Origin: JAAYHV01 sp035268985
GTDB taxonomy: Bacteria; Bacillota; Clostridia; Peptostreptococcales; Anaerovoracaceae
Length of the DNA: 24,716 nt
Assembly (NCBI GenBank): GCA_035268985.1
Contig: DATFJV010000133.1
Coordinates: 1 to 24,716, forward strand
Direction of reading: 5' to 3'
Each line of letters begins with the position of its first letter. The first letter of the stretch is position 1. The notes under the pieces are model-generated. The model searched no databases. It saw nothing but the letters and a program-made list of their open reading frames with translations, and was not told the DNA's origin. The position numbers and the translations under genes are program-made. Below, in pieces: positions 7,788-17,500 of the stretch.

Positions 7788-10700
7788 ATGACAATAAACC
7801 AAAAATTTATTGAAAAACACGAAAAACTATCATTACCTTTAATTATTTATAGCTTAAGTGAAAATAATATTAAACCCGTTGAAATTACCGATGGGTTTCT
7901 TCGTATGTTTAAACTAAAAAGAGAAGATAGTTTAAATAAAATTGAATTATTATTTGATAAAATACAATATAATAATTTGATAAATAGTTTAAAAGACTTA
8001 AATAAAAATGAAGAGTTGAAAAATCAAATAATGTTATTAAATGGTAAGGATTCGGCTTTTAATTGTAGATGCTATATCGAAGAATTTAATGATGATAAAT
8101 ATATTTTTGTTTTGTTTGAATCTATAAATGAATTAACTAAGAACTTTCCTGCGAATATCACTGTGTATGAAACTGTAGATGGTGAAGAACTTGGTTTATT
8201 AAGAGTTTCTGAATACTATTCAGAAATGCTTGGTATGGATAACGATGTTCATTATATGGAAATGAAAGACGGCCCATATAAAGAATTATTTTGTGAGGAT
8301 GAAATAGTATTTAAAAAAGAGATAAAAGAGAGTATTAAAAATGGTGATAAGGATTACGAACGAGTATTAAGATATTGGAATAGAAAAACAAATAGCTACA
8401 AGCATGTTAAAATTATGATTAAAATAGTACGCACATTATCTTCTAAAGTATTGTTATTTATAAATCATATAGATGTTGATTTGCAATATCAAGCTGAAAA
8501 GAATCTATTATTGGCAATAAAATTTAGCGAAATACAGTATATGGAATGGAATTTTGTCAATAACACATTGTCTATTAGGGAGTATTCAAAAAAAGACGGC
8601 TATAGACGTACAGATATTAAGGACTTTTATTCTAAAAAAAAGCTAAATAAATTAATTCATAAAACATATGTTGATGAGTATTATGATGAATTAACTAATC
8701 TCATAGAAGGGGAAAAGGACCAAACTGTAATAGATAATATATGTCTAAATAGCGATGGTATTTACGAATGGCAAAGACATAACCTTATAGTTACTGAAAG
8801 GGATAACAATGGTCGCCCTATAAATATAGTAGGAACCACTTCTCCTATTAACGAGCAAAAAGAAATTGAAGAAAGACTAAATACTATATCAACTCAATAT
8901 GGATTGACAACATGGGTATATTACCCGGATAAAAAAGTGGGTAAAATAATTAATAGTATAGGCGGTAAATACGATAACGCTATTTATGAAAATTTCCCTT
9001 GGAGTTTTTTAAAGGATAATAAAATTCACGAGGAAGATTATACTAAAATTGATGAGGCATATAAAAGAATTGAAGCTGGTGAAAAAAATGTTGAATATAC
9101 CATGAGATTGGATAGTGGGAGAGGTTATAGATGGTTAGAGATAAATCATACTAATGTATATAATGATAAAGACGAAATAATATATGCTGTTGGTTCCTCT
9201 AGGGATATCACAGAAGAAATGAATTTAAGGAAAGAGTATTATGATACTTATGATTTGTATAAAAATATTAATAAAGAAACTACAACTGCAACAATAGTTG
9301 ATTTAAATGAAAATGAAATTATTTCTGCCATAGGCGATTCGAATATTTTTTATAAATATCCTAATATGATTTTTGATGATGCATTAGATACTTTAGCAAG
9401 TTTTGCAATACAAGAAGAAGATTCTAAATGGTTGCTTAAATTCAAGAGGTTAAGTGCTTTAGAGTTGTATAACTTAGGGGAAAGAAACTTTACAAGAGAG
9501 ATAAAGTTCGCTGCACCTGAAGGGCAGCTGTATTTTATTGAAAGTGTTAGACTAATCAAGAATCCCGAAAATGGTAATGTTATGATGTTTTTTACTGCTA
9601 ATGACATTACTAAAAATTATGAAATAGATTCATTCTTAAAATTTATTGCCAGTAATCGCTATGACTTTGCAGCTATAGTAAATCTATCTGACCCTTCATA
9701 TAACTATATTTACTATTATCCAGATACATTAAGTGAAATAAAATATAGTACGGTACATGGTAAAGATTTCTTTAATGAAGGAAAAAAACGATTAATAAAG
9801 TATTTGGGAAATACGGATGCTGAAAAAATAATTAAAAATATCAATCCTGATATGATTTTAAAAAAGCTAAATGAAAATGAAGAATATACATATATTTATC
9901 ATAGGGAAAAAGATGGTGTTAAATATACCAAGAAAATGGTTTTTAAATATTATGATAAAGATGAACATAAAGTTGGAATAATACAGCAAGATGTAACGGA
10001 AGATTTCAAAACTGAGGAGAAACGAAGACAAATTCTATCGGAAGCTTTTGATGAAGCAAAAAAAGCTAATGATATTAAGAATGAATTTTTAGGACGAATG
10101 AGCCATGATATGAGGACCCCTATGAATGCAATTATTGGGATGTCTGAATTTGGCTTGTTAGAAATTAAGGATGAAAACGCTAAAGAATATTTTTCACAGA
10201 TTAAAGCTTCATCAAGTTACTTAATGGGACTATTAAATGATATACTAGATATGCAAAAACTGGAAAACGGTAATATTGAACTACATAAAGAGATTGCCAA
10301 TCTTAATGATTGCATGATTAATAATACTAATATTATCAAAGTCAGATCTAATGAAAAAGGAATTGACCTAGAAACAAACTTTAATAATGACATAGATTTA
10401 AAATATATTAATGTTGACACTTTAAGATTAAATCAAGTATTATTAAATGTTTTAAATAACGCTATAAAATATACCCAAATAGGTGGCAAGGTAACTTGGA
10501 ATGCAGAATTCTTATTAACTAAAAATGGTTATATTTTAAATCATACAATAACAGATAACGGAATAGGGATGAGTGAAAAATTCCTTGAAGATTTATATAC
10601 TCCATTTGTAAGAGCTAATAGCGATTTTGTAAGTGAAAACGAGGGAATAGGCTTGGGACTCGCTATAAGCAAGAAACTTGTAGATACCATGGGAGGAACC

Positions 10701-11192
10701 ATGGACTGTAGAAGTCAATTGGGAAAAGGAACTACTTTCAATATTAATTTGCCAATAGAAGTGCCAAGTGAAAAAGAAGTTAAGAAACATTTGTCTAAAT
10801 CGAATGTAAAATTGAATTGTGAAAACAATCTTATAGGCAAGAGAATATTGCTCTGTGAGGATGTTGAAATTAATAGCAAGATAGTTAAAAAGATGCTTTA
10901 TCCATTTGGTGTGATAATTACTGTAGCTGAAAATGGAAAAATTGGTTTAGAATTGATGGAAAAAAATAAGTATGATTTAGTCTTGATGGACATTCATATG
11001 CCTATCATGAATGGCTTAGAAGCAACAAAAAAAATCAGAGAATTTGATAAAAGAACACCAATTGTAGCCTTATCTGCCAATGCATACAACAAAGATATTG
11101 AAAATTCCCTAAAATCCGGGATGAATACACATCTTTCAAAACCTGTTAATAGAAATGAATTGTTAAATGAGATTTGCAAACTTGTAATATAG
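7788..11192 (+). CDS. Soluble multi-PAS hybrid histidine kinase/receiver (kinase 1)
   Basis: This 1134-residue protein has no signal peptide or membrane helix, so it should sense in the cytoplasm. About 750 N-terminal residues look like a chain of PAS-type domains; the endings VGTTSPINEQKEIEE, AVGSSRDITEEM and FFTANDITKNYE are typical PAS C-terminal edges. A coiled linker leads to the HisKA box MSHDMRTPMN with phospho-acceptor H773. The HATPase domain has its N box at N891, DNGIGM at D923 and a GIGLGLAISK lid. A C-terminal receiver has acidic D1025, phospho-acceptor D1068, S1096 and K1118. There is no DNA-binding or HPt output, so phosphate must pass to a protein outside the window or stay within the kinase. 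From about residue 235 onward it aligns colinearly by eye with the kinase at 14564. It follows the nucleotidase gene by 10 nt, with AAGGGG as ribosome binding site. Confidence 0.93.
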   Translation: MTINQKFIEKHEKLSLPLIIYSLSENNIKPVEITDGFLRMFKLKREDSLNKIELLFDKIQYNNLINSLKDLNKNEELKNQIMLLNGKDSAFNCRCYIEEFNDDKYIFVLFESINELTKNFPANITVYETVDGEELGLLRVSEYYSEMLGMDNDVHYMEMKDGPYKELFCEDEIVFKKEIKESIKNGDKDYERVLRYWNRKTNSYKHVKIMIKIVRTLSSKVLLFINHIDVDLQYQAEKNLLLAIKFSEIQYMEWNFVNNTLSIREYSKKDGYRRTDIKDFYSKKKLNKLIHKTYVDEYYDELTNLIEGEKDQTVIDNICLNSDGIYEWQRHNLIVTERDNNGRPINIVGTTSPINEQKEIEERLNTISTQYGLTTWVYYPDKKVGKIINSIGGKYDNAIYENFPWSFLKDNKIHEEDYTKIDEAYKRIEAGEKNVEYTMRLDSGRGYRWLEINHTNVYNDKDEIIYAVGSSRDITEEMNLRKEYYDTYDLYKNINKETTTATIVDLNENEIISAIGDSNIFYKYPNMIFDDALDTLASFAIQEEDSKWLLKFKRLSALELYNLGERNFTREIKFAAPEGQLYFIESVRLIKNPENGNVMMFFTANDITKNYEIDSFLKFIASNRYDFAAIVNLSDPSYNYIYYYPDTLSEIKYSTVHGKDFFNEGKKRLIKYLGNTDAEKIIKNINPDMILKKLNENEEYTYIYHREKDGVKYTKKMVFKYYDKDEHKVGIIQQDVTEDFKTEEKRRQILSEAFDEAKKANDIKNEFLGRMSHDMRTPMNAIIGMSEFGLLEIKDENAKEYFSQIKASSSYLMGLLNDILDMQKLENGNIELHKEIANLNDCMINNTNIIKVRSNEKGIDLETNFNNDIDLKYINVDTLRLNQVLLNVLNNAIKYTQIGGKVTWNAEFLLTKNGYILNHTITDNGIGMSEKFLEDLYTPFVRANSDFVSENEGIGLGLAISKKLVDTMGGTMDCRSQLGKGTTFNINLPIEVPSEKEVKKHLSKSNVKLNCENNLIGKRILLCEDVEINSKIVKKMLYPFGVIITVAENGKIGLELMEKNKYDLVLMDIHMPIMNGLEATKKIREFDKRTPIVALSANAYNKDIENSLKSGMNTHLSKPVNRNELLNEICKLVI

Positions 11193-11211
11193 CCATATAA
11201 ATAACTATATT
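11186..11211. repeat. Inverted repeat spanning two convergent stop codons
   Basis: AATATAG (11186-11192) and CTATATT (11205-11211) form perfect 7-bp arms around 12 nt. Each arm contains the TAG stop of one of the two convergent genes. The stem is entirely A-T apart from one pair and has no good U-run, so it is at best a weak terminator. Confidence 0.3.
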
Positions 11212-12602
11212 TTAGTTGATTGTTTTAAAAATTCTTTAACGCATATATCGATATCTTCGTAAGAGGTCATATAATTTGATAAGCTGATTCTTATTATGTC
11301 ATGGCCCTTCCACTTAGAAGGTCCTAGCCATAATGTCCCTGATTCCTGTATGTATTTAGCTAGCTTTAATGTAGAGTTATCATCTTTATAAAATACTGAA
11401 ATTTGATTAAAAACCACATCATTTAATATTTCAAATCCGTTTTTATTTAATTCTTCAGCGAAGTATTTTGTTTTTTCATGTAGTTCTTTTACTAATTCAC
11501 ATACCCCATTTTTACCTAAAGCTTTTAGACAAGCCCACATATCGATTCCCCTAGCTCTACGACTCATTTCAGGGGTATACATCATATTATCTCTTTTTTC
11601 GCTTAATATAATATAATCTCCAGTCATGTGCATAGCATCTACTAAGGCTTTTTTATCTTTACAAATAACTAATCCCAAATCATAAGTCATGTTAAGGGTT
11701 TTATGCCCATCAGTGTTAAAGCTATCGGCTAGCTCAAGACCTTTTGTGAGATGATTCATTTCCTCGTTAGCCATAGCCCAAAGTCCAATTGCACCATCCA
11801 CATGAACCCAAGCTCCTGCATCATGAGCTAAATTGCATGCGGAGGTGAAGTTATCAAAAGAACCAGAATGCAAATTACCTGCTTGTAGTAAAAGCATTGT
11901 CTTATTATCCATTTGAGGTATTAAATCCACTCGTATGGCACCGTTATTATCTGTGGGTATTTTAATAATGTTTTCTTGACCTAAACCTAGAACAGTAAGC
12001 ATTTTCATATCTGTTGAGTGAACTTCTTCACTGGCTATTATTGTTAACTTAGGAGCTCCAAATAATCCCTTTTTAGTTACATCCCAGTCTAAATTTTTTA
12101 GTAATTTGTTTCTTCCCGCAGCTAACCCACACATAATTGCTAGGCTACTACCAGTTACAAATCCTACAGCCGTATCTTTTGGAAAGCCTAATAATTCATT
12201 TACCCATTTTTCGCTGACATCTTCAAGTTTTGAGGTAGTAGGTGAATGCACAAACATAGCACTATTTTGATCCCAAGCATCAGACATCCATCTTGAAGCT
12301 AATATTGGGTTTAAATTTCCTCCAACAACAAAACCAAAGTACCTACTTCCTGATTGAGATACAGTTCCCTTTGTTCCATATTCATTTAAAAGGTTTAAGA
12401 TTTCCTTTGTGTCAGTTGGTTTCGTAGGAAGGCTTTCGTCAAATATAGAAAGTTTTTTAATATCAGAACTATTTGGGAAAACTGGCATTGAATCTATATT
12501 ATCCAAATATTCAATTGAATATTCATATGCAGTTTTTAAGTTTTCTTTATAATTGATATTTCTTAATTCCTCAAGTATTGGGCTTAAATATTTTTTAGTC
12601 AT
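11205..12602 (-). CDS. Group II pyridoxal-phosphate-dependent decarboxylase-like enzyme
   Basis: The 465-residue protein belongs to the family that includes glutamate, aromatic amino acid and diaminobutyrate decarboxylases. Seen in order are the N-terminal GSRYFGFVVGG segment, GFVTGSSLAIMCGL (phosphate-binding region), SEEVHSTDMKM with the His expected to stack on PLP, HVDGAIGLWA with the Asp that pairs with the pyridine nitrogen, and NTDGHKTLN with the Schiff-base lysine K301. The C-terminal domain ends with the usual small fold (IIRISLSNYMTS). Substrate is not predictable here; an amino acid decarboxylase is most likely, but some relatives are annotated as aminotransferase-like. Size and motifs argue against the longer tyrosine decarboxylases of lactic acid bacteria. 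The gene lies 48 nt after the pilin-like gene on the same strand, with AGAGGT before the ATG, so they may share a transcript. Confidence 0.85.
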   Translation of the reverse strand: MTKKYLSPILEELRNINYKENLKTAYEYSIEYLDNIDSMPVFPNSSDIKKLSIFDESLPTKPTDTKEILNLLNEYGTKGTVSQSGSRYFGFVVGGNLNPILASRWMSDAWDQNSAMFVHSPTTSKLEDVSEKWVNELLGFPKDTAVGFVTGSSLAIMCGLAAGRNKLLKNLDWDVTKKGLFGAPKLTIIASEEVHSTDMKMLTVLGLGQENIIKIPTDNNGAIRVDLIPQMDNKTMLLLQAGNLHSGSFDNFTSACNLAHDAGAWVHVDGAIGLWAMANEEMNHLTKGLELADSFNTDGHKTLNMTYDLGLVICKDKKALVDAMHMTGDYIILSEKRDNMMYTPEMSRRARGIDMWACLKALGKNGVCELVKELHEKTKYFAEELNKNGFEILNDVVFNQISVFYKDDNSTLKLAKYIQESGTLWLGPSKWKGHDIIRISLSNYMTSYEDIDICVKEFLKQSTKI

Positions 12603-12650
12603 ATGTACCTCTTATTGCTTTGGTGTTGGTAAGCTATAGTATTTGCTAGA

Positions 12651-13211
12651 TCAACCACCTTGATAGTATTCTTCATTAAGGGAACCGTTTGCAATATATG
12701 TATAATCCTCATCTGTGTATGGAGAAACCATTATGTTCCCTTCTTCATTTTTATAAATCTTAATCATATATGCTTTATTTTTATGAGCTTTTACTTTAAA
12801 ATGAATTCTTTCTCCATCGATTATTTCATCTAATTTTGCAATAATTTTAGAATTTTTTGCAGAAATACTTTGATTATTCTCGTCATAAAGATGCCATATT
12901 GTATAACCTTTGTTTTTGTAGTTTGGATGATCACTTAAAGCTATGGCTATATCGGCATCATAATAGGTATTGCCATCTGAATCTAAATCAGTTAATAATT
13001 CGTCACAGCAATCCGTATCGGCAGTTACAATGCTTATGGATCTAATTATTTCTGAAACCAGTGTTTTATCTATAGCTAATCTCGCTTTTTCTGTGTAGTT
13101 TAAAAAAACAGGAACTATTATCCCAGTTATTATTGCGAGTATGGCTATAACCACTATTAATTCAACCAATGAGAATCCTTTATGATTTTTGCTATATAAA
13201 TTATTATTCAT
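12651..13211 (-). CDS. Type IV pilin-like (prepilin) protein
   Basis: This 186-residue protein begins with a short basic leader, MNNNLYSKNHKG, followed by FSLVELIVVIAILAIITGI, the classic type IV prepilin signal. A prepilin peptidase would cut between G12 and F13, leaving a methylatable Phe and Glu at mature position 5, then a hydrophobic helix that buries in the membrane or pilus core. The C-terminal 130 residues are a polar, acidic globular head without a recognised domain, with adjacent cysteines in TDCCDELL. Start ATG at 13211 has GGAGGG upstream, and a perfect TATAAT lies at 13238-13233 (minus strand) but without a well-spaced -35. No pilus assembly ATPase, platform protein or peptidase is nearby, so it may be an orphan minor pilin or pseudopilin. 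Confidence 0.9.
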   Translation of the reverse strand: MNNNLYSKNHKGFSLVELIVVIAILAIITGIIVPVFLNYTEKARLAIDKTLVSEIIRSISIVTADTDCCDELLTDLDSDGNTYYDADIAIALSDHPNYKNKGYTIWHLYDENNQSISAKNSKIIAKLDEIIDGERIHFKVKAHKNKAYMIKIYKNEEGNIMVSPYTDEDYTYIANGSLNEEYYQGG

Positions 13212-13309
13212 ATTCCCTCCGAATATCCCAAAATTATAGTAACATTTTAATGCTTCTAATTCAATAGTTTAAATAATCTCGTGTTTTTAATGTAATAATT
13301 GGCTTAAAG

Positions 13310-13327
13310 ATTGAAATGTTTTTCAAT
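13310..13327. promoter_or_regulatory. Inverted repeat ATTGAAA-TGTT-TTTCAAT over the -35 box
   Basis: Perfect 7-bp arms separated by 4 nt overlap the -35 hexamer and the start of the spacer of the promoter above. This placement is typical of a repressor operator. It is A-T rich, so chance remains possible. Confidence 0.4.
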
Positions 13328-13339
13328 TAATCATATAAT
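13311..13339 (+). promoter_or_regulatory. Promoter of the FRG / kinase / nitrogenase-like gene run
   Basis: TTGAAA (13311-13316), a 17-nt spacer and a perfect TATAAT (13334-13339) lie 30 nt before the ATG at 13370. The AAAGGGG ribosome binding site follows. Downstream genes are packed with gaps of at most 42 nt or overlaps, so this promoter could serve the whole run to the window end. Confidence 0.75.
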
Positions 13340-13369
13340 AATAATATAGTTTTTAAGAAAGGGGAAGAA

Positions 13370-14554
13370 ATGGAAGCCAAAAGTATAACTGTAGATAAAA
13401 AACAGGTTAAAAGAACGGAAATTGATAGTCTTTCTGAATACATAGAACTCATTTCCAAACAAAAAGGTAAATATTCATATTTTAGAGGCGAGGCAAATAG
13501 ATATAAGAATTTAAATGGATCTGCGTTTAGACCATATAATGGAGGAGAAAGTGGCGAGAAGGAATTTCCATTTTTAGAAATGATGAAAGAATTTAAAAGA
13601 TCTGTTTGGAATAATATAGATGAAAATACTAAAAATACATTTTTGCCATTTTGCCAGCATTATGGTATTCCGTCGAATCTTGTTGATATAAGTTCATCCC
13701 CAATTACAGCCCTATATTTTGCTTGTAATGAAGGGAAGGAAAAAATAGAAAGAAAAGATGAATTTCCCAATGATAATTATGGATACGTATATGAATTTTC
13801 CGCTAACCATATGGTTAAGATAACAGAGTTAATTGATAAATTAGATGATGATAATTTCCTAATAGAAATCAGTTTAAATGATATAGATTTTCTATATGAT
13901 TTAACAAGAACCATGTATAATTTTGAAAAAAGGAACAGAAATGGTTTCTATAATCTTTTTAAACAACTATTAAATGATTATAAAGAAAATGAAAATTTGG
14001 AAAATATAACACAATCCAGCAAGTTTAACAGTGAAATACATGAATGCAAAAATATTACTATACCTAAAATAGAAGATTTTTATGAAATATCTGATGATAA
14101 TAATTGGAAGGATTTAATTGCTGAAGATGAAAGCATGTCTATAGTGTCTGAAATGAGACCATTTTGCGATGCTACTTATTGTAATTCGGTTTACTATTTA
14201 TCCCTATTAAGAAGACATATTAAATTTATTTTGGATTTTCAAGAATATCTTACATATATAAGTGGGATGCCGCTATTTGTTTATGACCCAATATTGTCAT
14301 TTAGCAGAGCCGTTAATCAAAAGAGCGTATTCATCTATCAAGCTTTCTTAAGCTATGATGATGATATATATAACCATCATGTATTGCCGTTACAAAGAAT
14401 TGTTCCTGATGAAGTAATAGTTATAAAAGATAAAGATGGTATTTTAGAAGAGTTGAATTATCTTGGTATAAATGAAGAATTTATTTACAATGACTTTGAT
14501 ACAATAGCTAAATCTATAAAAAGAAAGTATGCGAATTTGATTTCTAAAAAATAG
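13370..14554 (+). CDS. FRG-domain protein
   Basis: This 394-residue cytosolic protein carries the FRG domain, named for its Phe-Arg-Gly motif, seen here as YFRGE at residues 37-41. The second conserved block, QHYGIPSNLVDISSSP at about 96-111 followed by ALYFAC, matches the family pattern QHYGIPTxLLD. The C-terminal block ending LGINEEFIYNDFDTIAKSIK is also typical. The biochemical role of FRG proteins is not established; the domain is found in assorted bacterial and phage-related proteins. A middle insert (about 150-240) rich in Asp, Glu and Asn is unlike the core. It starts with a strong ribosome binding site and ends 9 nt before a hybrid kinase, with the TAGGAG stop region serving as the next ribosome binding site, so the two are made together. 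Confidence 0.85.
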   Translation: MEAKSITVDKKQVKRTEIDSLSEYIELISKQKGKYSYFRGEANRYKNLNGSAFRPYNGGESGEKEFPFLEMMKEFKRSVWNNIDENTKNTFLPFCQHYGIPSNLVDISSSPITALYFACNEGKEKIERKDEFPNDNYGYVYEFSANHMVKITELIDKLDDDNFLIEISLNDIDFLYDLTRTMYNFEKRNRNGFYNLFKQLLNDYKENENLENITQSSKFNSEIHECKNITIPKIEDFYEISDDNNWKDLIAEDESMSIVSEMRPFCDATYCNSVYYLSLLRRHIKFILDFQEYLTYISGMPLFVYDPILSFSRAVNQKSVFIYQAFLSYDDDIYNHHVLPLQRIVPDEVIVIKDKDGILEELNYLGINEEFIYNDFDTIAKSIKRKYANLISKK

Positions 14555-14563
14555 GAGCATCTT

Positions 14564-17500
14564 ATGAAAAAACATTATATATACGATGAAATAGAAAATA
14601 AGCAAATCTATAACGGAGGCAATGACCCGATAGTTATTGTAGCTTTAGATAACTATGAGATTCTTTATTTGAATGCTGCTGCCAAGGGTTTGCAAAAAGA
14701 CAAGAGTTTTAGACCAGGAATTAAATGTCATGAATATTTTCATAGTTCGGTAGACATATGTAAAAATTGCATGATTAATAATAAAAATATTGAAGAAAGA
14801 GAAATTTATGTTGAAGATATTAATAAATACTATCTTGCTCAAATTGAACGCATAAAATGGAAAGGAAGAGATGCTGTTATTCAGCATTTAAATGATGTTA
14901 CTTTAGAAAAAGAATACGAAAAAGCAAAGAAGGATTTGTCTGTAGCAATAAAGCACAGTGGAATTAACTACATTGAATGGGATATTACTAATGATATAGC
15001 TCATCTCGAGCTAGTCCCCACAGATTTTTTATGTGACAATAAGTTAATAAAAAATTTTATTGGGACATTGAAAGAATCCAAATACTTATTAAAAGAAGAT
15101 ATAGATAAATATGAAAAATCTCTGTATTCTCTGATTAATGGAGATATAAATGATTTAGTAATAGAAGCAAGAAGAATAACTTTTGATAATAAATATGAAT
15201 GGAGAAGATATTATATTACTGTAAACGAGTGGAATCATAATGGGAAGCCTAAAAAGGCAATTATTTCTTCCATAGCGATAAATGAACTCAAAAAACTAGA
15301 GAGCAGTTTTACTGTATTGCTTAAACAAAATAAAATAACTTCATGGACATACTACCCGAAAACTGGTGAAATTTCAGATGTTAAGAACCCAGTTTTTGGA
15401 ATTATTAATGAAAATATAAAAAATATTGAGGAGCTATATCAAGGACATAAGAGAATTCATCCAGATGATGTTGAGACAATTAATAAACTATATAGCGATG
15501 TCAATAACGGAGCGCAAGATGTAAACTGTATAGCAAGATTGAAGCAAGGGGAAGTATATAAATGGGCCAAAATTAGCTATACTTCTATTTATGATAGAGA
15601 TGGTTCTGTGCTTTATGCCATCGGTTCTAGTTATGATATGACCGAAGATATGGAATTAAAATTACAATATGATGAAACTATAAAGCTTTTTAAAGAGGCT
15701 AGTGATAGCAATGATTTAGCTATAATGATCGATATTAAAGATGAGCAAGTTGTTTCCTTCAATGGTAAGTCAAGGGTTACCAATCTTGAAAATATATCAT
15801 ATGATGAATATTTAGAAAGTTTAAGAACAAACGCTTTAAGGGAAGAGGATGTTAAATGGTTTGATACTTTAAAAAAAGATAATCTTTTTGAACTATATAA
15901 TAAAGGTGAAAGGGTAATTGAAAAGGAAATCGTATTTAAGTCAGAAATAGGAGTTAAATGGTATAGAGATACATTTAAACTTATCAAAAATCCAGATAAT
16001 AATCACTTGATGTTATTAATTACCACTATAGATATTTCCAATGAAAAGAACTTAGAGAAGATTATTCAAAGTGTAGCAAATGTGGAATTTGAAATGTTAA
16101 TCACAGTCAATTTGATTGACGACTCATTTATAATGTATTCAAAGGGAGGTCATAATTATTCGGGAAACAATTTCTTTGAAAAAGCTAAGGAAAATATAAA
16201 AGAAATTAATTATGAAAAAACTAATATGTTTCCTGAAAAATTATCTGATAAAAATGAAATAATTAAGATTTTAGAAGGAAAGGAGCGTTATGTAGACTAC
16301 GTTAATGTAAAATCAAATGGCTTAAACTATCATAAAAAGGTTAACATTAACTATGTAGATGAATCTAAGAATGCAGTTTGTATATATGTTACAGATGTGT
16401 CGGACATATACAATAATGAGCAAAAGAAAAATGAGGAATTAAAAAAAGCTAAAGAGGAAGCAGAAAAAGCAAATGCTGTAAAGACTGATTTTTTAGGCAA
16501 GATGTCCCATGACATGAGAACGCCTTTAAATGCAATAATGAGTCTTTCTGATTTTGGGCTTGAGGAAGCAAAAGATTTAAATGTTAAAGATTACTTCGGA
16601 AAGATTAAATCAAGCAGCGAATTGTTGCTTGGGATATTAAATGATTTACTTGATTTAGCGGGGATAGAAAAGGATAATATCGAATTAAACCTTAGGCCAG
16701 TGAAAGTGTATGAACATGCAGAAAGTATACTTGAATTAGTAAAGCCTAAGGCGGATGCCAAAGGAATTGAAATAGAATTTGATTATAATCCTATTGCTTT
16801 AAATGAATACGAAATATTTGATCCAATAAGAACGGCCCAAATATTTACAAATATTATTGTAAACGCAATTAAATATACTCCAACTAGCGGTAAAATAATT
16901 TGGAGAGTCGAAGATGAGCTATTAGATAATGGTAAAATTCATCACTGCCATGAAATAATTGATAATGGAATGGGCATGGATAAAGCTTTTTTAGAAGAAC
17001 TATTCAAACCATTTACAAGGGAAAATAGAGGATTAGGACAGATTGAATCAGGTACCGGGCTTGGAATGAGTATAGTCAAAAATATATTAGAGGTTATGGG
17101 TGGCACAATAGATTGTAAAAGTAAAAAAAATGAAGGAACGGTTTTTAAGGTTGAATTTGATTGCGTAATTAGCACTGAAGAAGATTATGAAAATTATATA
17201 AATAGAAATAATAAAACGTATAAATCCAACTTAACAAACAAAAGGGTTTTGATATGTGAAGATGTAAAAATCAACGCGCAGATAGTTAAAAAGATACTAA
17301 ACAAAGTAGAAATGGATGTGGATATAGCTGAAAATGGACTAGAAGGTGTTAAAAAAGCTGAGTTAAATGATTACGATATAATTTTAATGGATATTAGAAT
17401 GCCTATTATGGATGGCTTAACTGCGGCTAATAAGATTAGGGAGTTTGATAAAAAGACTCCAATAATTGCACTTTCTGCCAATGCATATAAAGAAGATGTT

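Noticed and set aside
13370..14554. FRG protein as part of a toxin-antitoxin or phage-defence cassette
   Set aside because: There is no antitoxin-like partner, nuclease, helicase or reverse transcriptase nearby. The neighbours are signalling and Fe-S genes.
15631..15987. 118-codon minus-strand frame within kinase 2
   Set aside because: It is the reverse of a conserved PAS region. The leucine- and serine-rich composition is what antisense reading of such A-T-rich coding DNA gives.
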